NCBI RefSeq assembly: GCF_001874525.1
Contig: NZ_LKAQ01000004.1
Span: 186,001 to 250,000, forward strand
Source: Pseudodesulfovibrio hydrargyri
GTDB taxonomy: Bacteria > Desulfobacterota > Desulfovibrionia > Desulfovibrionales > Desulfovibrionaceae
Direction: 5' to 3'
DNA: 64,000 nucleotides
Position 1 is the first letter of the stretch, and each line of letters opens with the position of its first letter. This document shows positions 1 through 9,241 of this stretch, in pieces. A program made the position numbers and the translations under genes. The notes under the pieces are model-generated. The model searched no databases. It was given only the letters and a program-made list of their open reading frames with translations, and was not told the origin of the DNA.

Positions 1-1
1 C

Positions 2-211
2 CCCTGGCTCGACACGTTCCTGAAGTTCGACTTCGACAACGCGCTGCGCGCCATCGCCCCCGGGAGCGGGGCTGGCGGTACCACCGTCTTCGAAGTCGGC
101 AGCGACGCCCGCATCACCCTGGTGGCCACTCCGGAACCCTCCACCTTCCTGATCCTCGGCTTCGGACTGCTCGGCCTGGTCGGCTTCCGCAGGAAGTTCA
201 AGAAGGCCTAA
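2..211 (+). CDS. PEP-CTERM sorting-domain protein, C-terminal end only
   Basis: The reading frame is open from the left edge and stops at TAA 209-211, leaving 69 residues. The last 27 carry the complete tripartite PEP-CTERM signal: a TPEPST motif, a hydrophobic stretch (FLILGFGLLGLVGF) and a basic tail RRKFKKA. In known systems this signal sends the protein through the inner membrane to an exosortase, which cleaves it and releases or anchors the protein at the cell surface, usually in organisms that make extracellular polysaccharide. The body of the protein lies outside the window, so its own role cannot be judged. The polysaccharide genes that follow, including an XrtA-type deacetylase, fit the usual genomic setting. 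Confidence 0.85.
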   Translation, partial: PWLDTFLKFDFDNALRAIAPGSGAGGTTVFEVGSDARITLVATPEPSTFLILGFGLLGLVGFRRKFKKA

Positions 212-251
212 GTCATCAAGGTCTGAGCAAGCAAATCCCCGATACGGTATC

Positions 252-281
252 AAGCGGGTGTGGCGCAAGCCGCACCCGCTT
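252..281 (+). terminator. Hairpin downstream of the PEP-CTERM gene
   Basis: A 13-bp stem closes on a GCAA tetraloop: arms AAGCGGGTGTGGC and GCCGCACCCGCTT, with one G-U type pair. It begins 40 bp after the stop codon. No long T tract follows, so it is either a weak intrinsic terminator or an mRNA 3'-end stabiliser. Confidence 0.55.
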
Positions 282-499
282 CATACATTGCAGCGGCCGG
301 ACAGGCCGCGATTCCCGCGCCCGCCGTCCCGGCGGGTGTTCTTATTTTCGACATCTTCCGTCCCATCCTCGGGCTCGACCGCCCTTGTCAATACGAGCGG
401 GCTCCCCTGCCCTGGGGCAGACGAAACGGCAAGACAAAGGAAACCCGGCTAAGGCGAAAGCGCCCCGCCCTCGAAAGGTGACGGCCGGGGAAGGTCCGT

Positions 500-2536
500 C
501 TAGATGCGGAAGGATTCCACGGGACGGCGGTAAGTGCCGAAGTGGATGGGCTTGCCGAATCCGGCCCTGAAGAGCATGACCGGCCCCTGGGCCCAGACCT
601 TGGGGAAGAGCTCGGCCAGGCTGGCCCATACTGAGGAGAGCATGTCCCGGTGCTTCGGGGAAAAGGTGTCGGGCCCTTCCAGCAGCCAGCGCAACCGGAA
701 GAGCGTGACCGCGGTCATGGGCTGCATGCGCAGGTTGTAGTGGGTCAGGGTCAGCCAGACCCGTTGCAGGGCGCGGCCGCCCTGGAGGAAGTCCGCGATG
801 CCGGTGCCGGGCACGGTCAGGAGTCCGGCCCCGCCGCTGTGGCGGATGCCCTTGGCCGCGATGCCCGCGCCCACCCGGCTCGCGCCGAAAATATTGGCCG
901 CCCGCATGGTCTTCCAGGACTTGGTCGCCCTGAGGAACAGCTCGCCCCCCAACCCCGCCTCCAGGTTCTTGAGCGGCAGGCCGTCGCGGGTCGCTTCGGC
1001 CGCCTGGGGCGTGAACCGGACCATCCTCACCAGATGTTCATGCAAGTCCCGGCGCTCCATGCGGATGCGGTCGGCGAGGAAGATGGCGTCGGCCAGCTTG
1101 TTCAGTTGCTCCGGCGTGTTGATCCAGCCGAGATTGCCGCCCGCCTCCGAGGCCACCGCGCCGAAGCGGTTGAACATCCCGGCCGGAATCTGCCGTTTGC
1201 GGTACGGCTTGCGGTTGGTGTGCCGCCGCCACAGGGCGTCCACCAGAATATCCTCTCGGGGAAGTTGCGCCCGCTCCAGCCCTATGGAGGCCGCCAGGTC
1301 GGGGCGGTCCGGGGTCGGGCCCATGGCGACGGCTGGCGTGAGCCCGCAGGCCCTGGCCGCGATGGCGATGTTCTCCACGGCCGCGCCCGAGGCGATGGCC
1401 GTGGCCAGGTTGCCCACATTGAAAAAGGAATCGTCGGCCGCCAGGTCCATGCGCACTTCCACGCCGTGGTCCCCGACCTGGAAGCGCCACGGCTGGACGT
1501 TGTCGCCGGACGGCGCCTGGACGCCCGCCTTGAGCAGGTAATCGTGGACCGGCCGCAGGCTCTCGCCCTCGGCCGGCAGCTTGGGCGCGGCCATGGGCTC
1601 GCAGCCCACGCGCTTGGCCCGCTTGAGCATGACGTTCTCGAAGAGCCAGGCCTTGAGCCGCTGGGCACGGGATTTGTTGCCCTTGCGCAGCCTGCCCCGG
1701 CGGATTTTCCGCAGGTACGGGTCGATCTGCACGTAATAGGGGGCGGACCGGACGCCCTTGCGCCCGAGCAGCAGACGCACCACCTCGGTGGCGGCCAGGG
1801 CCGAGCACATCTGGCAGCCGATGATCGTGGACGGCCCCTTGCCCAGATCGAAATCGACCACCGAGGCGTCCATGTACCGGGCGTGGGTGGCCCTGGGCGC
1901 AAGCCCCATGGCGAAGTGGAGGTACTTGCGGGTCTCCTCCATGCCGTCCGTGATGTCGAAATATTCGTCAAAGGACATGCCGTCCGGGGTGAAGACCAGC
2001 AGGGCCGAGCTGAAGCCCAGCGGCCCGGCGGTGATGACCGGGATGCCCAGCTCCCTGGCGCGGTTGAAGAGCATGCGCCGGACGTCGAAGACGAAGAAAT
2101 CCAGGCCGTCGACCACCACGTCCACGCCCCTGAGGAAGGCGTCCATGTTGTCCGCGTTCAGCCCTTCGGGAAACGTGGCCACCTCGATGTAGGGATTGAC
2201 CGAGAGCGCCTCCCCGGCCATGACGTCGAGCTTGGATTTGCCGAAATGCTGGACCCGCGCTCCGAACTGGCGGTTCATGTTGGCGGGCTCGAAGGAGTCC
2301 ATGTCGGACAGGTGAAACTTGCCGACCCCCAGACGGGCCAGGGTGACGACGTGGACGCCGCCCACGCCGCCCAGGCCGGGCACGGCCACCCGCGCGTTGA
2401 TGAGCCGGTCCATGTCCGCTGCGTCCAGGAAGCCGATGGTCCGGGAAAACGCCTCCTCGTTGTAGGCGTAGATATCCCGCAGCCCCCATTCGGCGGCGAT
2501 GGCCCTGAGGGCGGCTGCCTGATCCGTGCCGGCCAT
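500..2536 (-). CDS. ThiF/E1-like adenylyltransferase fused to a nitroreductase-like domain
   Basis: This 678-residue protein has two halves. Residues about 25-310 are an E1/ThiF/MoeB-like Rossmann fold with the nucleotide loop GLGGVGG (54-60) and the acidic/Asn-Arg-Gln motif DMDSFEPANMNRQ (78-90). Such domains adenylate a carboxyl end or a small acid. Residues about 325-640 resemble FMN nitroreductases, with APSGDNVQPWRF near 338-349. The architecture matches the Rv1355c/MoeY-like family of actinobacteria, whose substrate is unknown. The usual paired CxxC zinc ligands of MoeB are not obvious; a CQMC occurs near 250. The gene lies 2 bp downstream of the acyltransferase at 2539-3453, so the two are almost certainly cotranscribed. 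Domain calls are firm; substrate and reaction are not known. Confidence 0.8.
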   Translation of the reverse strand: MAGTDQAAALRAIAAEWGLRDIYAYNEEAFSRTIGFLDAADMDRLINARVAVPGLGGVGGVHVVTLARLGVGKFHLSDMDSFEPANMNRQFGARVQHFGKSKLDVMAGEALSVNPYIEVATFPEGLNADNMDAFLRGVDVVVDGLDFFVFDVRRMLFNRARELGIPVITAGPLGFSSALLVFTPDGMSFDEYFDITDGMEETRKYLHFAMGLAPRATHARYMDASVVDFDLGKGPSTIIGCQMCSALAATEVVRLLLGRKGVRSAPYYVQIDPYLRKIRRGRLRKGNKSRAQRLKAWLFENVMLKRAKRVGCEPMAAPKLPAEGESLRPVHDYLLKAGVQAPSGDNVQPWRFQVGDHGVEVRMDLAADDSFFNVGNLATAIASGAAVENIAIAARACGLTPAVAMGPTPDRPDLAASIGLERAQLPREDILVDALWRRHTNRKPYRKRQIPAGMFNRFGAVASEAGGNLGWINTPEQLNKLADAIFLADRIRMERRDLHEHLVRMVRFTPQAAEATRDGLPLKNLEAGLGGELFLRATKSWKTMRAANIFGASRVGAGIAAKGIRHSGGAGLLTVPGTGIADFLQGGRALQRVWLTLTHYNLRMQPMTAVTLFRLRWLLEGPDTFSPKHRDMLSSVWASLAELFPKVWAQGPVMLFRAGFGKPIHFGTYRRPVESFRI

Positions 2537-2538
2537 GG

Positions 2539-3453
2539 CTACACCGTCACCGGATATCTCTTCTGGATGTCCTCGGCGCTGTAAAGGGCCTTGTGGTACA
2601 ACGTCTCGATGTACTCCATCTGCTCATCGTCGAGGTTGTCCAGGATCTCGGGCCGGACCTGAAAAAAATACCGCGCCGCGTCGTAGTCCAGGGGGATGTT
2701 CCGCGCCCCGCTGAATTTCATGTACTTGTCCACCCCGGCGTTGTGGATGCGCCGGAAGAAGGTGTACAGGTCGGTCTCGAACTCCTGGTCCTTGAAGGTT
2801 TCCTCCAGCTTTTCCCAAAAAATGTCGTAATTGATGCGCAATCCCACGGCCGGAGCGCCCACCGGGGCGTAGAACCGCTCCTCAGCGAACTCCTCGAACA
2901 TGAAAATGGCCTTGTAGAAGGTGACGTGCTTGGGATTGACCATGATCAGGATGTCGTTGATCTTGGCCTCGAGGGCATACTGGAAGTACGCCTTGCCCAG
3001 GAACATGAGCAGGTTGTGCCAACGCCCCTCGCTCGGGGTGGCCAGGGCGCAGATCTCCGCGACCCTGCGGCCCTGGGCGCGCAACTCGTCGATCTCCGGC
3101 TTGTACAGGGAGTCCATGGGCAGGCCGAACAGACGGGTATCCTCCACCTGGGTCAGGGTGGAGATGACGTCCATGCAGCTCTTGAAGGTGAAGACGCAGG
3201 TGGTGGGCAGCAGGCTGTGGATGCCGTAGTGGAGCTGCGCCGGATGGGGCTTGGTGATGTACCCCACTAGGTCGTATTCCTTGTAGACGATATTGAACGC
3301 CTGCCGGTACTCGTCCAGAGTCTCGGCGATCTTGATGGCGGGCTTGTCGATATCGTCCAGCTTGTTCTTGGTCAGGGACGAACGCCTGATGCGGATCGTC
3401 CGGCGCTTTTCGATAGCCTTGACTCGCTCTTCGCGGCTCACCTTCTCAGCCAC
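2539..3453 (-). CDS. FeeM-like N-acyl amino acid synthase / PEP-CTERM-associated acyltransferase
   Basis: The 304-residue product has a GNAT-type fold of the FeeM/autoinducer-synthase class. Characteristic stretches are RVAEICALATPSEGRWHN, LLMFLGKAYFQYALEAKIND, ILIMVNPKHVTFYKAIFMFE and a final VGLRINYD. Family members join a fatty acyl chain from acyl carrier protein to an amino acid amine; a related family accompanies exosortase loci. The N-terminal 40 residues are strongly basic (KRRTIRIRRSS), and the last 80 residues extend beyond the core fold. The start is GTG 3453 because GGAGGGAGG lies just upstream. Its partner 2 bp downstream is the ThiF/nitroreductase fusion, suggesting the acyl product is modified further. 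The acyl chain and amine acceptor cannot be read from sequence. Confidence 0.75.
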   Translation of the reverse strand: MAEKVSREERVKAIEKRRTIRIRRSSLTKNKLDDIDKPAIKIAETLDEYRQAFNIVYKEYDLVGYITKPHPAQLHYGIHSLLPTTCVFTFKSCMDVISTLTQVEDTRLFGLPMDSLYKPEIDELRAQGRRVAEICALATPSEGRWHNLLMFLGKAYFQYALEAKINDILIMVNPKHVTFYKAIFMFEEFAEERFYAPVGAPAVGLRINYDIFWEKLEETFKDQEFETDLYTFFRRIHNAGVDKYMKFSGARNIPLDYDAARYFFQVRPEILDNLDDEQMEYIETLYHKALYSAEDIQKRYPVTV

Positions 3454-4054
3454 GGCCTCCCTCCTGTCTCATTTTTTGGAATGCGAACGGTCTCGCGGAT
3501 GCTGTGTTTGCCATGACGGGCCAGGTCCTCGAACACCCCGTCGGCTTCTGAAATACATTCTGCCAGATTCGGGTACGATTGGCTACCCGCACCCATCCGT
3601 TTTACAATAAAAATACGTGATGTGCGAAGCCGCCGGAACAAAAAATAACATGCGACAAAATGATGATATGAGCGGGGATTCATCCATAGTCGTGCGAAAC
3701 GCTTTCCCGGGCGCGCCTCCAACGGCGGCACCCGTCGACCCACGACATAAAATAGCATTAAACGACAGCATATTGTAAGCAAAACAAAGAACGACACGGC
3801 GGTGCCGGCACCCTGCGATACATTCGGGAAGTTCCCTCCCATCCCCCGCCCCGGCAGGGGCGTTCCTCCCGCATCCGGCCCCGTGCGGCGAACGGGTTAC
3901 GGCTCCACGGATTCAACCACATCGGGTCAAATTAGCCTTGGCCTTCCGCGATTCGATATTATACATTCTCAAGACATGGCGAAAAGGCCCTGCGGCGAAG
4001 CGATGCGCGGGCAGGGCATACGACGGACACTGTTGCGGAGAGGATGACCAGCGG
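3454..4054. other. Divergent intergenic region, AT-richer than its flanks
   Basis: About 600 bp separate the GTG start of the acyltransferase (minus) and the glycosyltransferase start (plus). The central 3560-3800 part is visibly AT-rich and should hold both promoters, but I could not settle on -35/-10 pairs. An open frame on the minus strand (3438-3842) has no family resemblance, overlaps the acyltransferase start and lacks a good ribosome site, so it is not called. Confidence 0.6.
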
Positions 4055-4969
4055 ATGACGACGTGCTCAGTAGTGATTGCATCGTACAATTACGGACGCT
4101 ACCTGTCCCAAACACTCGACTCGGTCCTGGCGCAGACCAGGCAGCCCGACGAGATCGTCGTCGTCGACGACGGATCCACGGACAACACGAGGGAAGTGGC
4201 GGCACCCTACGTCGAGCGCGGCCAGATCAAGTATATCCACCAGGAAAACGCGGGCGTGTCCGCGGCCAAGCAGCGCGCGGTGGAGGAATCCTCGGGCGAG
4301 TTGCTGGCGTTTCTCGATGCCGACGACATGTGGGAGCCGACCAAACTGGAAAAGCAATTGCCCCTTTTCGAGAACGGGAGGATCGGCGCGGTCTACTCCA
4401 AGCGGTTCATCATCGACGAGCACGGGGAACGCTCCTCGTTTCAGCATCCCCCCTTCTACCGGGGGGACATCATTAATCAAATTTTCGCCTACAATTTCAT
4501 TGCCTTCTCATCCACCGTCGTGCGCCGGTCCGTCTTCGAGCGGGCCGGGGGCTACGACTTCGCCCTGTCCACCGGCGAGGATTACGACCTGTGGATACGC
4601 ATGGCCGCGCTGTGCGAATTCGACTACATCGACGAACCGTTGATCTGCTACCGCCGGGGCCATTCGAACCTGACATCCAACACACCGAGATTATTGGCGA
4701 ACACCGTCAACATCATGCGCAAGGAACTGGGCGACTCAAACATCGCCTCCAGGTTGTCCCGGCACGCGGTGCGGACCGCATGGGCATCCGTGTTCTCCGC
4801 CTACGGCAGGTTGCGGGCAGCCGAGGGCAAACCCGGCCAGGCGTTCTCCATGTTTTGCAAGTCCCTATTTTACCAACCCTTCATGGCCAAGACCTGGAAC
4901 GGACTCGCCTCGCTGCTTCTTCCGAGGCCATGCCGGAATCTGGCGAAACGTTTTATCCGTCAACGCTGA
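4055..4969 (+). CDS. Family 2 glycosyltransferase
   Basis: This 304-residue inverting GT-A glycosyltransferase starts with a typical nucleotide-sugar domain: VVIASYNYGRYLSQTLDSVL, then VVVDDGSTDNT, and the DXD-like LAFLDADDMW near residue 90. ED (GEDYDLWIRM, near 180) is the expected catalytic acid region. The C-terminal third is helical without clear membrane spans, so it probably works at the cytoplasmic face. I chose ATG 4055 because the homologous fold begins at once and GGAGAGG lies 11 bp upstream; longer in-frame starts add residues without family resemblance. It is followed 8 bp later by the secreted beta-helix gene, so the two are likely cotranscribed. Donor and acceptor sugars are unknown. 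Confidence 0.88.
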   Translation: MTTCSVVIASYNYGRYLSQTLDSVLAQTRQPDEIVVVDDGSTDNTREVAAPYVERGQIKYIHQENAGVSAAKQRAVEESSGELLAFLDADDMWEPTKLEKQLPLFENGRIGAVYSKRFIIDEHGERSSFQHPPFYRGDIINQIFAYNFIAFSSTVVRRSVFERAGGYDFALSTGEDYDLWIRMAALCEFDYIDEPLICYRRGHSNLTSNTPRLLANTVNIMRKELGDSNIASRLSRHAVRTAWASVFSAYGRLRAAEGKPGQAFSMFCKSLFYQPFMAKTWNGLASLLLPRPCRNLAKRFIRQR

Positions 4970-4977
4970 GGTATCGT

Positions 4978-6735
4978 ATGTATCGTTTCCTTTTTCCCCT
5001 GCTTGCCGTCCTTTGTCTCGTTTCACCGCCTTGTTCCTTCGCGCAGGCGGAAAGTCACGTCCGGTTCATCACCTACGAGGAAGCGGCGGCCAAACTGGGC
5101 TTGACGGACTACCGGTATGAGACCGGCAAACAGGACAAGGTCGTCGAGTTGACCGAGCCCGGCGTACTGGACAAGGGGCACACCACCTACGTGCTGCAAA
5201 ACGACGTCAGCGCCGCCAAGACCGCCTTCGTCATCAAGGCGACGGACGTCACCCTCGATCTCAACGGGCACGTCGTTGAATACGGTACAGCAGGCAAATC
5301 AAGGTGTTACGGTGTCACCAACGACGGATACCACAGAAACAACCTGGTCGTGGCCAACGGCACGATCAGGCAGTCGTCGGCAATGGATGAAAAGGATTCG
5401 AACCTGGCCGAGAGCAGTCCGATCCATTTCGCCCAGGGGGTCGACCGGGTGGTCCTGGCCGGGTTGACGCTCGAATACCATTCGCCGCAGACGAGCGGCA
5501 TGTTCCTGCCCTGGAGCCCCGGTGAAATCCACCACAACGTCATCCGGGACAAGGGGCACGTGGTCATCAACCGGCATCAGAGCGTGGCCGCGATCAACGC
5601 CGCGAGGGCCAACAACCTGAACGTCCATTCCAACTTCGTCGAGCGGGTCAGGCAGTCCGGCATATTCCCCGGCCTGCTCAAGACCACCTGCAAGGGGAAC
5701 ATCGTCAACATCGACAGCGTGGCCTCGAATTCCTTCGGCATCGGATACTATGGCGTGAAGGAAGGGTGGGACACCTGGGTCTGCGAGGACAACATCATCC
5801 GGGGCAAGGGCGTCCACCCGGTCGGGATCGGCGTGGTCCACAACGCGGCCAAGGGGATCATCCGGAACAACGACGTCGAGGCCATGGTCACCGCATGGAA
5901 CGACGAATACAACCAGCCCATCGGGGGAGCGTGCTACCGCACCACGTGGGGTGCCGACAAGATTCTGGTCGAGAACAACCGCTTCGTCTATTACGGAGCG
6001 CCCGATTCCGTCCGGGGCAAGGACAGTTGGGGCCGGACCATCTGGGTCGCCATTGAAAAGGGCCAGTCCATCGTATTCAAGAACAACGTCATCACGGGCG
6101 TTTCGGAAGGCGGCGGCTCGAAGGTCCCGGCCATCGGCGTGACCGGCCACAACAAATCCTCCGGGCTCGTCTTCATCAACAACAAGGTGGCCAGTTCCTG
6201 GGCCAACGTCATGCTTGCCGACTATTACGGCGAGGCGGGCGGTTATCCGCGGTTCATCGACAATGACTTCATCCGCCTCAAGGACTACAAGGACTATTAC
6301 ACCATCCGCTCCGACGCCAACTACCGGATTTCCACGGGCGTGTTCATGGACAACCGGTACGAGGACGGGGCCTCCATGGACAGCACCCGCCTGGAATTGA
6401 GCGGCAAGGGGGTCAAGGACGTCCTGTTCATGCGGCCCTGCGCAATCCAGGTGAGAAACGGGGAAAACTCCGTGCCCGGCGCGCGGGTGGTGCTCAAGGA
6501 CAAGACCGGCGCGACCGTGGCGGAAGGCGCAACCGATGAGGCCGGGCGCTTCGAGGCCCGGCTGCTGGACCACCGCATCACCAACCGGCCCGACCAGGCT
6601 CCCGAAGGGATATACATGAAGACCATCGACGAGGCGGCCCCGTACACGGTGACGGTCGAGAGCGACAAGGGAGCGGCGAACGCCACCATCGACAAGGGCA
6701 CCGGCCTGGCTGTCACGGTCGACCTCGGCGGTTGA
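4978..6735 (+). CDS. Secreted right-handed parallel beta-helix protein
   Basis: The product has 585 residues. A signal peptide (MYRFLFPLLAVLCLVSPPCSFAQA) indicates export. Residues about 60-470 contain many short beta-helix rungs with Asn ladders (for example VIKATDVTLDLNGHVVEYG, IIRNNDVEAMV, ILVENNRFVYYG, GLVFINNKVASSW), the pattern of pectate-lyase-like and parallel beta-helix proteins that bind or cleave polysaccharide. Residues about 490-585 resemble a carboxypeptidase-regulatory-like or CNA-B beta sandwich (VPGARVVLKDKTGATVAEGATDEAGRFEARLLDH). It follows a GT2 gene by 8 bp, so it may modify or bind the polysaccharide made by this region. Catalytic residues cannot be assigned; it could be an epimerase, a lyase or only a binding protein. 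Confidence 0.8.
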   Translation: MYRFLFPLLAVLCLVSPPCSFAQAESHVRFITYEEAAAKLGLTDYRYETGKQDKVVELTEPGVLDKGHTTYVLQNDVSAAKTAFVIKATDVTLDLNGHVVEYGTAGKSRCYGVTNDGYHRNNLVVANGTIRQSSAMDEKDSNLAESSPIHFAQGVDRVVLAGLTLEYHSPQTSGMFLPWSPGEIHHNVIRDKGHVVINRHQSVAAINAARANNLNVHSNFVERVRQSGIFPGLLKTTCKGNIVNIDSVASNSFGIGYYGVKEGWDTWVCEDNIIRGKGVHPVGIGVVHNAAKGIIRNNDVEAMVTAWNDEYNQPIGGACYRTTWGADKILVENNRFVYYGAPDSVRGKDSWGRTIWVAIEKGQSIVFKNNVITGVSEGGGSKVPAIGVTGHNKSSGLVFINNKVASSWANVMLADYYGEAGGYPRFIDNDFIRLKDYKDYYTIRSDANYRISTGVFMDNRYEDGASMDSTRLELSGKGVKDVLFMRPCAIQVRNGENSVPGARVVLKDKTGATVAEGATDEAGRFEARLLDHRITNRPDQAPEGIYMKTIDEAAPYTVTVESDKGAANATIDKGTGLAVTVDLGG

Positions 6736-6786
6736 CGGTAAACGCCGGTCGCCATGACGGACTGACCGGCGGGGTTCCCTGCCCGC

Positions 6787-7860
6787 CTATCCTCTCCGGC
6801 GGCGTGCGACCAACCCGGCAAAGGCCAGGGCGCTGGCCTGCCCAAGTTGCGCCATGTCCTTAACGGTCCGGCCGCCCCAGGGATATTCCAGGGCCAGGCA
6901 GAAGGCCCCCGCCCGCTGCATGACCCGCATCACGCCGCGCGTCTTCCGGGCCATGCACATCCGTCCGCGCGTGCCGCGCCACGGTTTGTCGTGGGGGCGC
7001 CGGGCGTTGAGCAGCCGCCGGAAGCGCAGCATGTCGAGGCAGTTGGCGTAGCTGATCCCGTCCCGGTCCTGGTGCATCCAGTTGTGGATGTCCAGGTACC
7101 CGGCCACCGCTTCCTGGGTGCGCAACTCGCCCAGCAGGCGAACGAACGGATCGTCCGGCCCGACCTCCCGGCAGTTGTCGTAGCCCTGCCCGCCGCTGCC
7201 GCTGTACCGGCAAAACCCCTTCCTGACCCCTTCCGGCGAGGCCACGGGGACCACGATCCAGTCAAAGGTTCCGGTCAAAAGCCCGGCGTAGTCCCGGTCC
7301 TCGAGGTACCGCCGGATCACCCCTTCCAGGCAATAGCTCCCGGCGGTCTCATAGGGATGCACCCGGCCCACCGCGACGATGACCGGACGGCCCTCTTTCC
7401 CGCTTCCCAGCCGGAAGGAATGGACGCCCGCCGCTTCATCGGTCCGGCCCACGGTCCATGCCTCCACCTTGCCTCGGCAGTCCTCGGCCAGGCGATCCAG
7501 CCGGTCCAGGCCATAGGTCGGCAGCAGCGATATCTCGTAGGTGCCCGGGGGCTGGTCAAAGAGGAACTCGCAGCGGGTTTCGCCGACCACGGAGCCGGAC
7601 AGGACGCGCCAGTCCGGCGAGCCCGTTTCCGAGAAGTAGAGCGAAGTCCGCAAGTGCATGTAGTCCGGCTCGTCCCAGTCGATCTCGACCACGGCCGGGC
7701 CCGGCTTCTCCACGATCAGGCGGCAGCGCAGCATGAACGTGTAGGCCGGTCCCGCCGGTTCCTCGGCAAACGGCTTGATGACGAGCCGGTCGCCGACCCG
7801 GAGGATGGCCTCGGCCGTATTCGGGTTGGCCCCGGGGAAGTCTATGTCCGCCCTGATCAT
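6787..7860 (-). CDS. M14-family zinc carboxypeptidase-like protein
   Basis: The 357-residue product has an N-terminal beta domain (about 1-130) and an M14 metallopeptidase core. The zinc ligands are visible as RVHPYET (His168, Glu171) and LDIHNW (His259), and the catalytic glutamate as ALEYPWGG (Glu325). No signal peptide is apparent, so a cytoplasmic role is expected. Start ATG 7860 is preferred over a longer frame that would overlap the upstream gene. The stop codon of the upstream CapK-like ligase is only 7 bp away, so this is the last gene of the minus-strand operon. M14 enzymes remove C-terminal residues from peptides or cleave peptidoglycan cross-links. Here, next to two adenylate-forming enzymes, it may act on an amide made by the cluster; that is inference. 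Confidence 0.78.
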   Translation of the reverse strand: MIRADIDFPGANPNTAEAILRVGDRLVIKPFAEEPAGPAYTFMLRCRLIVEKPGPAVVEIDWDEPDYMHLRTSLYFSETGSPDWRVLSGSVVGETRCEFLFDQPPGTYEISLLPTYGLDRLDRLAEDCRGKVEAWTVGRTDEAAGVHSFRLGSGKEGRPVIVAVGRVHPYETAGSYCLEGVIRRYLEDRDYAGLLTGTFDWIVVPVASPEGVRKGFCRYSGSGGQGYDNCREVGPDDPFVRLLGELRTQEAVAGYLDIHNWMHQDRDGISYANCLDMLRFRRLLNARRPHDKPWRGTRGRMCMARKTRGVMRVMQRAGAFCLALEYPWGGRTVKDMAQLGQASALAFAGLVARRRRG

Positions 7861-7867
7861 GACGGGC

Positions 7868-9241
7868 CTACAGGAAGGGGCTGACTTCGGAGATGCAGTA
7901 CAGGAGCTTGCCGGACTCGGCCGGCTCGATCTCGTCCACGTACCGGATGACCGCCTCCACGTCGCCGCCGAGATACTTCGCGGCCTCACTGCGGATGTAG
8001 TCGTCGGTATCCACGGTGTAGCCCTCGCCCCGGACGACCCTGAATTCCACCAGCTCCGGCCGGGCCTGGTACATCTGCATGCGCTGGACGTTGGGCGCGT
8101 TGGCCGTGAGAAAGATGGTCATGGACGCGCCCGAGACGATCTTGCCCGAGGGCGTGACCAGAAAGTCCGTGACCCGGCCGCCCGAGAGCTTGATGCGCGG
8201 CAGCCCGCGCCCGCAGGCGCACACGCCCTCCACGGTCGTGGCCACGTCCCGGATGCGGTAGCGGATGAGCGGCATGCCGTAGTTCAGGAGATCCGTGATG
8301 ACGACCTCGCCCAGTTCGCCCGGGGCCACCTGCCTCCCGTCCTTGACCGTCTCGAGCAGCAGGGCCTCGGCGTTGACGTGCATGCCGTCGTGGCGGTCGC
8401 ATTCGCTGGCGATGACGCTGGTCTCCCGGCTGCCGTACCGGTTGAACACGGGGCAGCCCATGACCCTTTCGATCGCCTCCCGGCGCGAATCCTCCAGCAT
8501 CTCGGCGGTGCTGATGATCGCTTTCGGGGTGTAGCCGAGTTTGAGCCCCCGGTCCTCCATGAAGCGCGTGAAGAGATACATGGAGTTGGCGTAGGTGATG
8601 AACGCCTCGGGCCTCTCCCTGTCGAGGGCCTCGAAGAACTCCCGCATCTTTTGCTCGTCTATGGAGGAGGTGTCCAGAAACATGTTCCGGTAGATCCACT
8701 TTTCGCGGACGGCGTCCCAGATCTCCCCGCTGAAGGAGCGGATGTCGCGGGGGTGGCCCCACAGGCTCGCCCTCATGGTGCAGACGTCGACCCCGGCCCA
8801 GCGGTTGTGGCGGACGGTGCTCGCCGCGCGCGTGGCCACCCGCTCCGGGTCCATGTAGAAGACCACGGGCTCGCCCGTGGACCCGCCGGTCATGTTCCTG
8901 ACCAGGTCGTCCCGGGTCTTGTCCGTGCGGATCATCCGGTCGGCATATTGCTGCACGTCGAGCTTGGAGACCATGGGGATCAGATGCGTGTCCTCCAGGC
9001 TTTTCAGCTGGTCGGGATGGAAACCGTGCTCATCCCAGCGCTCCTTGTAGAAGGGGCAGAACGCGTAGCTCTCCCGGACCAGCTTTTCGAGCCTCTGGAA
9101 CTGCAGATCGCGGATTTCCTCCAGGCCGAGGTACTGGGTTCGCTCGAACTCCTTGACGTACGGCGCGTTGTACTCACCGTCCTTCCAGGTCCAGAGGGGA
9201 TGTATGACATGTTTGTGGAACGTCTCGTAGAGATTGCGCAT
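7868..9241 (-). CDS. CapK/PaaK-like AMP-dependent ligase (copy 1)
   Basis: This 457-residue protein belongs to the phenylacetate-CoA-ligase-like adenylate-forming superfamily often annotated as capsular polysaccharide protein CapK. It shows the ATP loop NMTGGSTGEPV (near 115), VFNRYGSRE (about 265-273), a cysteine cluster CACGRGLPR followed by GGRVTDFLV, and a C-terminal domain. The protein starts one base after the stop codon of its paralogue at 9242-10621, so translation is coupled. Such enzymes activate a carboxylic acid as the acyl-adenylate; in surface-polymer loci the acid is often unknown. The pair is probably a duplication, with similar order of motifs but clear divergence. Confidence 0.85.
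   Translation of the reverse strand: MRNLYETFHKHVIHPLWTWKDGEYNAPYVKEFERTQYLGLEEIRDLQFQRLEKLVRESYAFCPFYKERWDEHGFHPDQLKSLEDTHLIPMVSKLDVQQYADRMIRTDKTRDDLVRNMTGGSTGEPVVFYMDPERVATRAASTVRHNRWAGVDVCTMRASLWGHPRDIRSFSGEIWDAVREKWIYRNMFLDTSSIDEQKMREFFEALDRERPEAFITYANSMYLFTRFMEDRGLKLGYTPKAIISTAEMLEDSRREAIERVMGCPVFNRYGSRETSVIASECDRHDGMHVNAEALLLETVKDGRQVAPGELGEVVITDLLNYGMPLIRYRIRDVATTVEGVCACGRGLPRIKLSGGRVTDFLVTPSGKIVSGASMTIFLTANAPNVQRMQMYQARPELVEFRVVRGEGYTVDTDDYIRSEAAKYLGGDVEAVIRYVDEIEPAESGKLLYCISEVSPFL

Noticed and set aside
650..2584. Long plus-strand open frame opposite the ThiF/nitroreductase gene
   Set aside because: It mirrors the coding strand, has no family resemblance and comes from the GC-rich third positions of the real gene. 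Similar long antisense frames at 23912-26170, 26300-28417, 30561-32405, 32818-34626, 37545-40163, 39946-41961 and 48300-51230 were dropped for the same reason.
3438..3842. Minus-strand frame of 134 codons in the divergent spacer
   Set aside because: It overlaps the acyltransferase start, has no good ribosome site and shows no recognisable domain; the underlying DNA is AT-rich promoter-like spacer.
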